A stretch of 64,000 bases of DNA from VRUE01 sp963814915 (GCA_963814915.1 CAWFEI010000005.1:310001-374000), one strand, 5' to 3'. Counted from the stretch's first letter, positions 46,203 through 55,119 are shown. Notes: generated from the sequence alone by a model not told the origin. Program-made: numbers and translations.

Positions 46203-46958
46203 ATGATGAGCGTGTCCGAGCAACAGGGACAGGCGAGCAGGCGAGACTCGCGGCCGCGCAAGGCGCTGACGATCGGCGCCGTCTGCAAGATCCTCCAGAA
46301 CGAGTTCGACGACATCTCGATCTCGAAGATCCGCTACCTGGAGGACCAGAAGCTGCTGACGCCGCGGCGCACCCAGGGGGGCTACCGGCTCTACAGCCAG
46401 TCCGATGTCGAGCGCCTGCGCACGATCCTGCGCCTGCAGCGCGACGAGTTCCTGCCCCTGCGGGTGATTCGACAGGAGCTCGCGGCGGGCGGCGAAATCG
46501 ACCTCGGCAGTGGCAACGGAGGCGACGGCGGGCGACCGTCCGGCGGCGTGCGACGGGCGATCCTGGTCAACACCTCGAGCGCCTACCTGAGCCTCGACGA
46601 GATCGTCGAGGAGACCGGGGCGCGCAGCGAGCTGATCGCCGAGCTGGAGAACTTCGGCATCGTCCAACCGGAGAAGCGCGACGGCAGGCCCGTCTACGAC
46701 GAGACCGACCGCGAGATCGTCCGCGCCGCCAACGAGCTTTCCCGGGTCGGCGTCGGGGCGCGCAACCTGCGCGTCTTCCGCTCCTCCGCGGACCGCGAGG
46801 CCAACCTTCTGGAAGCGCTGCTCGGGCCCTCGCTGCGCTCGCGCAACCCCGAGCGCCGCAAAGAGGCCCTGGAGAGCCTGGAGAGCCTCGCCGCCACCGT
46901 CAGCCACCTCAAGCATCTGCTGCTGGTGCGCGACCTGCGCCGCCTCGCCGGAGACTGA
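46203..46958 (+). CDS. ftsR: MerR-family transcriptional regulator (FtsR type)
   Basis: A 251-residue regulator. The N-terminal winged helix-turn-helix is at about residues 22-95: LTIGAVCKILQNEFDDISIS, KIRYLEDQKLLTP, GGYRLYSQSDVERL. After a Gly-rich linker, a second domain (about residues 120-185) resembles another MerR-like wing (TSSAYLSLDEIVEETGA). This two-part build is that of FtsR (Rv1828-type), which in Corynebacterium activates ftsZ. It follows the FHA gene by 6 nt, as in mycobacteria. It may bind the palindrome at 45350-45366. Confidence 0.85.
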   Translation: MMSVSEQQGQASRRDSRPRKALTIGAVCKILQNEFDDISISKIRYLEDQKLLTPRRTQGGYRLYSQSDVERLRTILRLQRDEFLPLRVIRQELAAGGEIDLGSGNGGDGGRPSGGVRRAILVNTSSAYLSLDEIVEETGARSELIAELENFGIVQPEKRDGRPVYDETDREIVRAANELSRVGVGARNLRVFRSSADREANLLEALLGPSLRSRNPERRKEALESLESLAATVSHLKHLLLVRDLRRLAGD

Positions 46959-46968
46959 GCGCCGACCG

Positions 46969-47421
46969 TTGCCGCGGGTGACCCGCCGCCGGAAGATCGC
47001 GGCTCCCCTGGAGGAGGTTTGGGACCTCGTCTCCGACCCATACAGCCTGCCCCGCTGGTGGCCGCGGACGAGCCGTGTGGAGAGCGTCGACCGCAAGCCG
47101 GAGGGCAGGCGCAGCCAGTGGACCAAGGTGCTGGAGACGGCCGAGGGACGCGGAGTGCGGGCCGACTACCGCTGCCTCAGCTCAGCCGAGAACGAGCGCT
47201 ACGTCTGGGAGCAGCAGCTCGAGGGCAGCCCCTTTGAGCGCCATCTGCGGCGTTCCGTCGTCGAGATCGCCCTGAGCGGGGCCGGCCGCGACACCGAGGT
47301 CAGCCTCAGCTCCGAGCAGAAGCTGCGCGGAATGTCGCGGTTGGGCTCGGTGCTGATGCGCGGCGGTCAAGGCAAGATCCTCGAGCAGGCGCTCGACGGG
47401 CTAGAGGCGGCGTTGACCTGA
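46969..47421 (+). CDS. SRPBCC (polyketide cyclase/START-like) family protein
   Basis: A 150-residue protein with a TTG start. IAAPLEEVWDLVSDPYSLPR followed by WWPRTSRVE is the typical beginning of a helix-grip fold. Later strands include WEQQLEGSPFERHL and VSLSSEQKLRG. Such proteins bind hydrophobic ligands; some act in lipid or polyketide metabolism. The stop shares a base with the next start, so it may work with the AGPS-like flavoenzyme. Ligand unknown. Confidence 0.75.
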   Translation: MPRVTRRRKIAAPLEEVWDLVSDPYSLPRWWPRTSRVESVDRKPEGRRSQWTKVLETAEGRGVRADYRCLSSAENERYVWEQQLEGSPFERHLRRSVVEIALSGAGRDTEVSLSSEQKLRGMSRLGSVLMRGGQGKILEQALDGLEAALT

Positions 47422-49049
47422 TGCGGGGCCCGCGCCGCGACGCGAAGTGGTGGGGGTGGGGGGACCCCGAGATCGAACCGGAGCTGGATGGAGAGGCGCT
47501 TACGACGCTGCGCGAGCGGGTCGGCGAGCTGGAGCCGTGGCCGCTGGCGGAGGACCTCGACCGCTTCGAGCTGCCGGCGCCCGAGCGCCTGCCGTCGGCC
47601 CTGAGCAACGCCGCGGGCGAGGCAAACGTCTTCGCTTCCGCCGAGGACAGGCTGCGCCACGCGACCGGTCGCGGCTACGCCGATCTGGCCCGGTTGCGCG
47701 GCGGGCGGCTCGACGCCGCGCCCGACGCCGTCCTGCTGCCGCCCGACGCCGGCTCGCTGCGTCGCATCCTCGACGTCTGCGCCGCCGAGGGCATCGCCGT
47801 CGTTCCATTCGGCGGCGGCACCAGCGTCGTCGGCGGGGTCGAGCCGCTGCGCGGCCCCCACGAGCGCCTGGTCAGCCTCGACCTCACCCTTCTGCGCGAA
47901 GCCGAGGTCGACCGACGCTCGCTCACCGCCCGGCTCGGCGCCGGGCTGCGCGGGCCGGAGGCCGAAGCGGCGCTGAACGCCGCCGGGGTCGTGCTCGGCC
48001 ATTATCCGCAGTCCTTTGAGTACGCGACCATCGGCGGCTTCGCCGCGACCCGCTCGGCCGGCCAGGCCTCCAGCGGCTACGGGCGCTTCGACGCCCTCGT
48101 CACCGGTGTGCGCCTGATTGCCCCGGGCGGCGACCTGCGCACGCTGGAAACGCCCCACACCGCCGCCGGGCCGGCGCTGCGCGAGCTCGTCGTCGGCTCG
48201 GAGGGCGTGCTCGGCGCGATCCCCGAGGTGACCGTGCGGGTGCGTCCCTTGCCGCCGCAGCGCCGTTACGAGGCCTGGATCGCCGAGGACTTCGAGGCCG
48301 GCGCCGAGATAGTCCGGGCCCTTGCCCAGGGCCCCGGCCTGCCGGACGTGATCCGTATCTCCGACGAGGAGGAGACCGAGGTCTCGCTTGCCCTCTCCGG
48401 CCCGCGCGGGCTGGCCGGCAGCATGTTCGGCCGCTACCTCGGTCTGCGCGGCAAGCGCGACGGCTGCCTGATCGTGGTCGGCCTGGAGGGCGAGGAGGAG
48501 TCCGTCGCCCGACGCCGCGCTCTCACGGTCCGCGCCCTGCGCCGCGGCGGCGCCGCCTACCTCGGCCAGGCCGCCGGGCGCTCCTGGGAGCACGGCCGCT
48601 ACCAAGGCCCCTACCTGCGCGACACCCTGATGGGCATGGGGGCGATGGTCGAGACGCTGGAGACGTCACACACCTGGTCGCATCTGCACGAGCTGCACAC
48701 CGCCGTCGGCGAGGCGATCCGCGAGGGCCTCGCCGGGCAGGGCACGCCCGGGCTCGTCTTCTGTCACCTCTCGCACGCCTACCCGGATGGCGCCTCGCTC
48801 TACTTCACGTTCATCTCGAGGGCACTGCGCGGCGAGGAGCTGCAGCAGTGGGGGGCGGTCAAGCGCGCCGCCTGCGAAACGATCGTCGCCTGCGGCGCAA
48901 CGATCACCCACCACCACGCCGTCGGCCGCGATCACGCCCCCTACCTGGAGGCCGAGGTGGGGCAGACGGGCCTCGATGTGCTGCGCGCCGCCAAGGAGCG
49001 GCTCGACCCGGCGGGCGTCATGAACCCGGGGAAGCTCCTCCCGGGCTAG
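47421..49049 (+). CDS. FAD-linked oxidase, alkyl-dihydroxyacetonephosphate synthase (AGPS)-like
   Basis: A 542-residue VAO/PCMH-fold flavoprotein. The opening AKWWGWGDPE is typical of AGPS-like proteins. The FAD domain has VVPFGGGTSVVGGV and the GFAATRSAGQASSGYGRFDA segment; VVGSEGVLGAI follows. The C-terminal part has MGAMVETLETSHTW, and a His-rich active loop THHHAVGRDHAPYL as in AGPS. AGPS forms the ether bond of ether lipids by replacing an acyl with an alkyl chain. A general D-2-hydroxyacid or glycolate oxidase is the alternative. It overlaps the SRPBCC gene by one base. Confidence 0.83.
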   Translation: MRGPRRDAKWWGWGDPEIEPELDGEALTTLRERVGELEPWPLAEDLDRFELPAPERLPSALSNAAGEANVFASAEDRLRHATGRGYADLARLRGGRLDAAPDAVLLPPDAGSLRRILDVCAAEGIAVVPFGGGTSVVGGVEPLRGPHERLVSLDLTLLREAEVDRRSLTARLGAGLRGPEAEAALNAAGVVLGHYPQSFEYATIGGFAATRSAGQASSGYGRFDALVTGVRLIAPGGDLRTLETPHTAAGPALRELVVGSEGVLGAIPEVTVRVRPLPPQRRYEAWIAEDFEAGAEIVRALAQGPGLPDVIRISDEEETEVSLALSGPRGLAGSMFGRYLGLRGKRDGCLIVVGLEGEEESVARRRALTVRALRRGGAAYLGQAAGRSWEHGRYQGPYLRDTLMGMGAMVETLETSHTWSHLHELHTAVGEAIREGLAGQGTPGLVFCHLSHAYPDGASLYFTFISRALRGEELQQWGAVKRAACETIVACGATITHHHAVGRDHAPYLEAEVGQTGLDVLRAAKERLDPAGVMNPGKLLPG

Positions 49050-49915
49050 TTCCCCTTCTTGCCAGCTTTGGCGATCGGGCCGGTGATTTTGCCCGTCAGC
49101 ACCGTTTCGCCCGTGTAGCGCGGCAGCGATTTGTCCTTCTTCGCCTTGGCGACCTCGCGCTGGTAGGCGGCGTCCGAAGTGCGTGAGACGTAGACCTGGT
49201 CGAAGGCGCCGCTGGCGACGTAGGCGAGCAGTTCGGCCGGGATCGCGAAGCGGGCGCCCAGATCGCCCTTGTCGCCCACCTGAACGCTGCCGATCCGCAG
49301 CGAGAGTTTCGGCGAGCGGTAGAGCCAGACCGTGTACGACTGGCCCTTTTCGGTCGGCTCAAGGCCTTCGGCGGTCACCTGGAGGACGATTTCTTCCTTG
49401 CCGACGCGGCCGAAGACCGCCTGGCCACTGGCGTCGCTGCCGTCGGCGGCCTCGAGCACGGCCTGCGTGACTTTGCTGTCTTCGACAGCGGCTACCTGCG
49501 CCCCGCCGGCGCTTGCGGACGGGCTTTCGCCCGATCCGGAGCCCGTGCCGCCGAAGATCGCAACGGCGCCCAGCACGACCGCGACGATCGCCAAGCCGCC
49601 ACCGGCGATCGCGACGATGCGGCGGCGCTCGACGGCGACGCTCGATCCCGGCGTCCTCGGAGCGCGTTCGGACGAGGGCGAGGTGGGCCCGGCGGCAGCG
49701 GCTGCCACGGTCTCCGGCTGCTTGACGGGCTCGGGCTCCGGCGCCGGAGCAGGGGGAGGGGGCTCGGGCGGGGCGTCCATCTCGGCGAGCGCCGCGCGGA
49801 CCTCCTCGCGCACGGCCTCGACACTCATCCCCTTCAGGGCCGCGATGTCGTCGTAGCCTTGCTCGCGCTGCGCGAGCAGCCGCAACAGCGCCTTCTGGTC
49901 GTCGCTCAATGCCAT
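49046..49915 (-). CDS. Helix-turn-helix, single-pass membrane protein with anti-sigma-K-like outer domain
   Basis: A 289-residue protein. Residues 1-48 (ALSDDQKALLRLLAQREQGY, then DDIAALKGMSVEAVREEV) look like a sigma-region-4 helix-turn-helix. A Pro/Ala-rich linker follows (about 50-100), then one membrane helix (about 105-127). The outer part has YTVWLYRSPKLSLRIGSVQV, as in the C-terminal domain of anti-sigma-K (RskA-like) proteins. No ECF sigma gene lies beside it, so it may act alone as a membrane-tied regulator. The ATG at 49915 lies 11 nt after a TAGGCT box on the minus strand. The 3' end overlaps the AGPS-like gene by 4 nt. Confidence 0.7.
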   Translation of the reverse strand: MALSDDQKALLRLLAQREQGYDDIAALKGMSVEAVREEVRAALAEMDAPPEPPPPAPAPEPEPVKQPETVAAAAAGPTSPSSERAPRTPGSSVAVERRRIVAIAGGGLAIVAVVLGAVAIFGGTGSGSGESPSASAGGAQVAAVEDSKVTQAVLEAADGSDASGQAVFGRVGKEEIVLQVTAEGLEPTEKGQSYTVWLYRSPKLSLRIGSVQVGDKGDLGARFAIPAELLAYVASGAFDQVYVSRTSDAAYQREVAKAKKDKSLPRYTGETVLTGKITGPIAKAGKKGN

Positions 49916-49926
49916 AACCCGGCGGA

Positions 49927-49932
49927 AGCCTA
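49927..49932 (-). promoter_or_regulatory. -10 box of the HTH-membrane protein gene
   Basis: TAGGCT on the minus strand, 11 nt before ATG 49915. Confidence 0.35.
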
Positions 49933-49966
49933 TGCGACACGCATTAAGACGAGATGTGCGAGCAGG

Positions 49967-49972
49967 TAGGGT
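49967..49972 (+). promoter_or_regulatory. -10 box of the thioesterase gene
   Basis: TAGGGT, 8 nt before ATG 49981. It supports 49981, not the in-frame ATG 49954, as the start. Confidence 0.42.
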
Positions 49973-49980
49973 CCGCGCCG

Positions 49981-50388
49981 ATGGCCGAGGACGCATTCAC
50001 CGCGCCGCCCGGGTACGCGGAGCTGCTCGGCACCGAGTGGCTTGACGACGACCCCGATCGCGCCCGTGCCCGTATCGCGATCCGCGACGACCTGCGCCAG
50101 CCGTTCGGGCTGATGCACGGCGGCGTCCTCTCCAGCTTGGTCGAGAGCGTCTGCTCGCGGGCGACCGCGCTGGCCATATTCGACGGTGGGATGGCGGCGA
50201 TGGGCCAGTCGATCTCCGTCAGCTTCACCCGCCCTATCACCGCCGGCCACGCCGAAGTGCGAGCGCGGGCCCGCCACCGCGGCCGCACGACCTGGGTCTG
50301 GGACGCCGAGGTGCTCGACGCCGAGGAGCGGCTCTGCGCGCTGGCCCAGATGACAATCGCCGTCAGACCGCTGCAAACCGGCGCCTGA
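49981..50388 (+). CDS. PaaI-family hotdog thioesterase
   Basis: A 135-residue hotdog-fold acyl-CoA thioesterase. The active segment is FGLMHGGVLSSLVESVCS, followed by GQSISVSFTRPITAG and VRARARHRGRTTWVWDAEV. PaaI-type enzymes hydrolyse aromatic or medium-chain acyl-CoA; the exact substrate is unknown. The start at 49981 is set by the upstream TAGGGT box. It is convergent with nadE (21 nt apart). Confidence 0.86.
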   Translation: MAEDAFTAPPGYAELLGTEWLDDDPDRARARIAIRDDLRQPFGLMHGGVLSSLVESVCSRATALAIFDGGMAAMGQSISVSFTRPITAGHAEVRARARHRGRTTWVWDAEVLDAEERLCALAQMTIAVRPLQTGA

Positions 50389-50409
50389 CGGCTTCTTTTT
50401 CGCGGTCGG

Positions 50410-52080
50410 TCAGCCTCGAAAGCGGTTGGTGATCGGCAGGCGGCGATCGCGGCCGAATGCCTTCGGGGTGATGCGGATGCCCGGCGCCGCCTGGCGGCGC
50501 TTGTACTCGGAGTGGTCGACCATGCGAGTGACCTCGTCGACGACCTCGCCCGGCATTCCCGCTTCGACCATCGCCTCGCGCCCCTGGTCGCGCTCGACGT
50601 AGGCCTCGAGGATGCGGTCGAGCAGCTCGTACGGGGGCAGGCTGTCGCTGTCGAGCTGGTCGGGGCGCAGCTCCGCCGAGGGGGCCCTCTCCAGCACCGA
50701 GGCCGGAATCAGCTCCTGGCCGGCGACCTCGTTGCGGTGGCGGACCAGCTCGTAGACCAGCGTCTTCGGCACATCCTTGATCGCCGCGAAGCCACCTGCC
50801 ATGTCGCCGTAGAGGGTCGCGTAGCCAACCGACATCTCGCTCTTGTTGCCGGTCGTCAGAACCAGCCAACCGTGCTTGTTGGAGAGCGCCATCATCATGT
50901 TGCCGCGGATCCGCGCCTGGACGTTCTCGGCGGCGAGGTCGGGATCCGAGGGCCGGGTCGGATCGCGCGGCAGCGGCTCCTCGTCGCCCCCCGGCGACGC
51001 TTCGCGTTCCCGTAGGGCGCCCCGCAGCGAAATCTCGTAGGCAGCCATCGCGGCTTCGATCGGGATCTCAATCGCCTCGGCGCCGAGGTTGGCGGCGATA
51101 GTTCTCGCGTCGGACTGGGTTTCATCGCTCGAATGAGGCGACGGCATGACCACGCAGCTGACGTTCTCGGCACCGATGGCGTCGGCGGCGAGCAGCGCGA
51201 CGAGGGCAGAGTCGATTCCCCCGGAGAGAGCAAGGCCGACATGGCGGAAGCCGTTCTTGGCGACGTAGTCGCGCAAGCCGAGGACCAGAGCGGCATAGAC
51301 CTCGGCAAAGTCGGCGAGCGGCTCGGCGCGCCGAGCCGCCGGCCCCGGCAGCTCGCAGACGAGCAGCTCCTCCTCGAACTGGGCAGCGCGGCCGAGAACC
51401 TCGCCTTCGGGGCCGACGAGCAGGCTCTGCCCATCGAAGACGAGCTCGTCCTGGCCTCCGACGAGATTGCAGAAAGCGATGTGGGAGCCGTAGGCGCGGG
51501 CGCGTTCGGCGAACATCGCCTCGCGCTCGCGGCCCTTGCCTCGGTGATAGGGAGAGCCGGACGGGTTGGCGATCAGGCGCGCGCCTGCCGCGACCTCCTC
51601 GGACGCGGGTGGGCCCTCCTCCCAGAGGTCCTCGCAGACGGTCAGACCGACCCCGGACCCGGCGACCTCGATCGTCAGCGGGGCGTCGCCGGGGACGAAG
51701 TAGCGCTGCTCGTCGAAGACGGCGTAATTGGGCAGCCTGTTCTTGCGGTAGATCGCCCGCACAGCACCGTCGCGGAGCACGGCGATCGAGTTGTGGGCAT
51801 GGCGGTGGTCGCCGCCACCTTCAACCGGCTCGGCGAAGCCGACGAGGGCGGTCATCCCACCGACGCCGCGGGCGAGGCGTTCGACCGCGACCAGGTTGGC
51901 GGCGACGAAATGGCGCTTCAGGTAGAGGTCCTCCGCCGGGTAGCCGGGCAGGCAGAGCTCCGGGAAGATCGCCAGATCCGCGCCCGCGGCGGCGGCGCGG
52001 TCGATCCACTCGGCGACCTTGGCCGTGTTGCCGTCGAGGTCGCCGACGGTGGGGTCGATCTGGGCGAGGGCTATGCGCAC
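50410..52080 (-). CDS. nadE: NAD+ synthetase, glutamine-hydrolysing
   Basis: A 556-residue two-domain enzyme that makes NAD from nicotinate adenine dinucleotide. The N-terminal nitrilase-type glutaminase has the Glu-Lys-Cys triad: FPELCLPGYPAEDL, YRKNRLPNYAVFDE and GLTVCEDLWEEGP. The C-terminal synthetase has the P-loop LALSGGIDSALVALLAADA, TTGNKSEMSVGYATLYGD and DEVTRMVDHSEYKRRQ. GTG start (VRIALAQIDPTVGDLDGN) with GGAGG 7 nt upstream: a normal leadered gene. Length is typical for actinobacteria-like two-domain forms. Confidence 0.96.
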   Translation of the reverse strand: MRIALAQIDPTVGDLDGNTAKVAEWIDRAAAAGADLAIFPELCLPGYPAEDLYLKRHFVAANLVAVERLARGVGGMTALVGFAEPVEGGGDHRHAHNSIAVLRDGAVRAIYRKNRLPNYAVFDEQRYFVPGDAPLTIEVAGSGVGLTVCEDLWEEGPPASEEVAAGARLIANPSGSPYHRGKGREREAMFAERARAYGSHIAFCNLVGGQDELVFDGQSLLVGPEGEVLGRAAQFEEELLVCELPGPAARRAEPLADFAEVYAALVLGLRDYVAKNGFRHVGLALSGGIDSALVALLAADAIGAENVSCVVMPSPHSSDETQSDARTIAANLGAEAIEIPIEAAMAAYEISLRGALREREASPGGDEEPLPRDPTRPSDPDLAAENVQARIRGNMMMALSNKHGWLVLTTGNKSEMSVGYATLYGDMAGGFAAIKDVPKTLVYELVRHRNEVAGQELIPASVLERAPSAELRPDQLDSDSLPPYELLDRILEAYVERDQGREAMVEAGMPGEVVDEVTRMVDHSEYKRRQAAPGIRITPKAFGRDRRLPITNRFRG

Positions 52081-52148
52081 GGGGGCCTCCGGCTGCTCAC
52101 GCCTGAAGTATCGCTACCGCACCAGGCGGGACGCGCCTCCCCGGGCTG

Positions 52149-52154
52149 TACATT
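52149..52154 (+). promoter_or_regulatory. -10 box of the secreted metalloprotease gene
   Basis: TACATT, 7 nt before ATG 52162, no Shine-Dalgarno. Confidence 0.4.
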
Positions 52155-52161
52155 GGGTCAG

Positions 52162-53544
52162 ATGCGGGCAATTCCGTCGCTGATCTGTGCCTCGCTCACG
52201 TTGCTCGCGGCGCTGACGCTGCTCCCCGCCACGGCCAGCGCGGGGGATCAGTGGACCTTCCGCCAGCCGCTCGCGCGGCCGACCGACCATCCCGATCCGG
52301 CGCGCCACTCCTACTCGGTGCCCGAAGCGCCGCGTTCGCCCGCCTGCGCGGGGCGCTTCTGCGTGCACTGGGTTGCCGAGGGGATCGACGCCCCCGAACT
52401 GACCGACTCCAACGGGTTCCAGGACGGCGACGGGATCCCCGACTATGTCGAGCAGGTGCTCAAGGTCGCGGTCCACGTGCACTCGGTCGAGAACGGCAAG
52501 CTGCACTGGCGCGAGCCGCGCTCCGACGGCCGCCGTGGCGGGCGCAGGGGCAAGACCGACGTCTACCTCAAGGAGCTGGGGCGGCTGCTCTTCGGCTACG
52601 CCGCTCCCGACCGCGGCCAATCCCAGATGGGGCGGCGGCTTCCCCGGCGCCTGCACGGCTACCTCGTGCTCGACAACGACTACGAACCGTTCCAGTACCC
52701 GGGGACCAAGCAGCAGGCCGATCTCGAGGTGACCTTCGCCCACGAGTACTGCCACATCCTGCAGATGGGCTACGACGCCTACCAGGACGCCTGGATGGCC
52801 GAGTCGACCGCCGTCTGGATGGAGGATCAGGTTTACAACGGGATCGATGACTACCTGCGCTACGTGCGCCGCTGGGTCCGCCTCTACCGAACTCCGCTGA
52901 CCGCCAACTCGATCCGCGAGTACGGCGCGACGGTCTGGAACGAGTGGCTGGTGCGCCGCTATGGCCGCGGGATCGTCCGCGACGCCTGGTCGCGGGCGCT
53001 GCACACCCGCCCGGGTGGCTTCTCGGTCGCAAGCTACGACTCCGCGATCCGCGCCGCCGGCCGCTCGGAATTCAGCCTCGACTTCGCCCGCTTCGCCCGC
53101 GACGTGGCCGAGTGGCGCACCGGCACGCGCTTCCGCGAAGGCCGTCGCTACCCCGACGTGCCCCGCCAGGGCAGCCTGCCCAGCGACGGTCGGCCGCTGC
53201 GCCGCTCGCTCAACCACGCCACCTTCCAGCTGCTCCGCGTCCACCCGGCCGGAGGGCGCGCCGTGATCGCGAGCGCCGTCGCTCCGCGCGGGGTCGCAGC
53301 CGGCCTGGCCCTGGTCGGACGCACCGGCAGCGAGCAGCATGGCCACGTCGTCTCCCGCCTTCGCTTCAGCCGCAACGGCGGCAAGCTCAACGTCAGTCTC
53401 GGCCGCTCGGGACGCTTCAAACGGATCACCGCGGTACTGATCAACGCCGACACGCGCGCCGAGGGCTTCAGCGCCCGGCGGCTCGATTGGAACTACTTGA
53501 CCGACACCGCGCCGTTCGTGGTCCGCGCCCGCTCGGCCGGCTGA
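52162..53544 (+). CDS. Secreted putative zinc metallopeptidase (MXAN_6640-like)
   Basis: A 460-residue protein. A signal peptide (about residues 1-28, ATASAGD) is followed by a mature domain. A DSNGFQDGDGIPDYVEQVL segment resembles calcium-binding DxDxDG repeats. The zinc site is VTFAHEYCHILQMGYDAYQD, an HExxH motif, with AESTAVWMEDQVYN supplying a later Glu. This build matches the MXAN_6640 family of putative metalloproteases. The last about 130 residues are beta-rich and may be a separate domain. Its 3' end overlaps the convergent WS/DGAT gene by 52 nt. Substrate unknown. Confidence 0.8.
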   Translation: MRAIPSLICASLTLLAALTLLPATASAGDQWTFRQPLARPTDHPDPARHSYSVPEAPRSPACAGRFCVHWVAEGIDAPELTDSNGFQDGDGIPDYVEQVLKVAVHVHSVENGKLHWREPRSDGRRGGRRGKTDVYLKELGRLLFGYAAPDRGQSQMGRRLPRRLHGYLVLDNDYEPFQYPGTKQQADLEVTFAHEYCHILQMGYDAYQDAWMAESTAVWMEDQVYNGIDDYLRYVRRWVRLYRTPLTANSIREYGATVWNEWLVRRYGRGIVRDAWSRALHTRPGGFSVASYDSAIRAAGRSEFSLDFARFARDVAEWRTGTRFREGRRYPDVPRQGSLPSDGRPLRRSLNHATFQLLRVHPAGGRAVIASAVAPRGVAAGLALVGRTGSEQHGHVVSRLRFSRNGGKLNVSLGRSGRFKRITAVLINADTRAEGFSARRLDWNYLTDTAPFVVRARSAG

Positions 53545-54929
53545 GCGTCCTTCTCCAACGGGGGCGCGGTGGCGACCGCTTCGGCGATCGCCCCTTCGAG
53601 GTCGAGGCCGAAGCTGTCCAGGTCGGCCATCGCGTCGTAGTCGCCGACCAGGCCGAAGTCGATCTTGCCGTCGTAGGACATGATCCCTACGCAGAGTGCC
53701 TGGCGGCGCGCCAGTGGGACCAGGGGGAAGATCGAGGTCATCCGGCGGCCCATCAGGTATAGCGGGAACTGCGGGCCGGGAACGTTGGTGACCACCAGGT
53801 TGAAGAAGCGCTGCGCCGGCTGCAGGCGGGCCGCCTGCGAGGCGATCGTCGGCGGGGCGAAGTCGGTAAGCCTGGTCAGCAGCTCAGCGCCGACAGCCTG
53901 GCCGGAGCCCTTCAGGTCGCCCATCGTCTCGGAAACCAGTCGGAGCCGCTCGATCGGGTCCTCGGCGAAGACCGGCAGTGGCGCCATCATCGCCGAGATG
54001 CGGTTGCCGAGCGCGCCGTGCTCTTCGTCGGCGCGCACGCTGACCGGGACCATCGCGCGCATCTCCAGCTCCTCGGTGTCGTGACCACGGGCGCGCAGGT
54101 AATTGCCGAGCGCGCCGGCGACGACTGAGAGGACAACGTCGTTGACGGTACCGCCGTGGGCGTTCTTGACCCGCTTGAAGTCGGCCAGGTCGCCACGCAC
54201 GAAGGCGAGGCGCCGGTGCGGGCCGATCTCGACGTTGAAGGGCGTCCCGGGTGCCGACGCCGCTGCCCCGAGCATCTTGCTCGTATCGGCGAGGCCGCGC
54301 AGCACCTGCCGCGGCCCGCGCACGGCGGCCCGCGCACCACGGACGATCTCGCGCGGGCTGGTCAGCCGCTCCTGCCAGGCGTCGCGGAGCAGGTCGAAGT
54401 CACTGGGCTCCGGACGGGGCGCCCACCTCGGCGGCCGCACCGGAGGGTTGTCGGGCTCCTCTTCGAGGTCGAAGAGGACAGTGGTGATGTCGACGCCGGA
54501 GACGCCGTCGACGAGCGCGTGGTGGCTCTTGCCGACGACGGCGAAGCGGCCCTCCTCGACCCCCTCGACCAGCCACAACTCCCAGAGCGGCTTGGTGCGG
54601 TCGAGCTGCTGGGAGAAGATCCGCGCCGCGAGGTTGCGCAGCTGCTCTTCTGAGCCAGGCGCCGGCAGCGCCGAGCGGCGCACGTGGTAGTCGAGGTTGA
54701 GGAAGGGGTCATCGACCCAGACCGGGCGCCCCTGGTCGAAGGGGACGAAGCGCAGCTTCTGGCGGAAGCGGGGGACGAGGTGCAGGCGCGACTCGATCTG
54801 GTCGCGGAATTCCTCGTGCGTCGGCGCCTCGCCGTCGAAGAGAATCGTCGAGGCGACGTGCATGTGAGCGCCGGCGCGCTCCATGTGCAGGAAGGAGGCG
54901 TCGAGCCCGGTCAGTCGGTCGGCGTTCAC
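53493..54929 (-). CDS. Wax ester synthase / diacylglycerol acyltransferase (WS/DGAT)
   Basis: A 478-residue acyltransferase that makes triacylglycerol or wax esters from acyl-CoA. The start ADRLTGLDASFLHMERAGAH is typical. The catalytic motif HHxxxDG is in VVGKSHHALVDGVSGVD. GGTVNDVVLSVVAGAL and NLVVTNVPGPQFPLYLMG mark the C-terminal half. The GTG at 54929 gives this normal start; the longer frame upstream is not needed. Storage lipids of this kind are common in actinobacteria. It converges on the metallopeptidase gene with a 52-nt overlap. Confidence 0.92.
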   Translation of the reverse strand: MNADRLTGLDASFLHMERAGAHMHVASTILFDGEAPTHEEFRDQIESRLHLVPRFRQKLRFVPFDQGRPVWVDDPFLNLDYHVRRSALPAPGSEEQLRNLAARIFSQQLDRTKPLWELWLVEGVEEGRFAVVGKSHHALVDGVSGVDITTVLFDLEEEPDNPPVRPPRWAPRPEPSDFDLLRDAWQERLTSPREIVRGARAAVRGPRQVLRGLADTSKMLGAAASAPGTPFNVEIGPHRRLAFVRGDLADFKRVKNAHGGTVNDVVLSVVAGALGNYLRARGHDTEELEMRAMVPVSVRADEEHGALGNRISAMMAPLPVFAEDPIERLRLVSETMGDLKGSGQAVGAELLTRLTDFAPPTIASQAARLQPAQRFFNLVVTNVPGPQFPLYLMGRRMTSIFPLVPLARRQALCVGIMSYDGKIDFGLVGDYDAMADLDSFGLDLEGAIAEAVATAPPLEKDAQPAERARTTNGAVSVK

Positions 54930-55119
54930 CGGCCCATCTTCGCACAGGTTTGCAACGCAACGTGCGGCTTCTCCAAGTGTGATTGCGCTCACGCCCGACC
55001 CCACCGCAGGGCCCCTACCGTCCATTGTCCGACCAAGCAATCCATCTGCCGTTTTCTGACCGTGAGCCGCCCAGAGCGGCTCCCCCGCGTAGGCAGACGA
55101 GAAAGCGAGTTGAGACACG

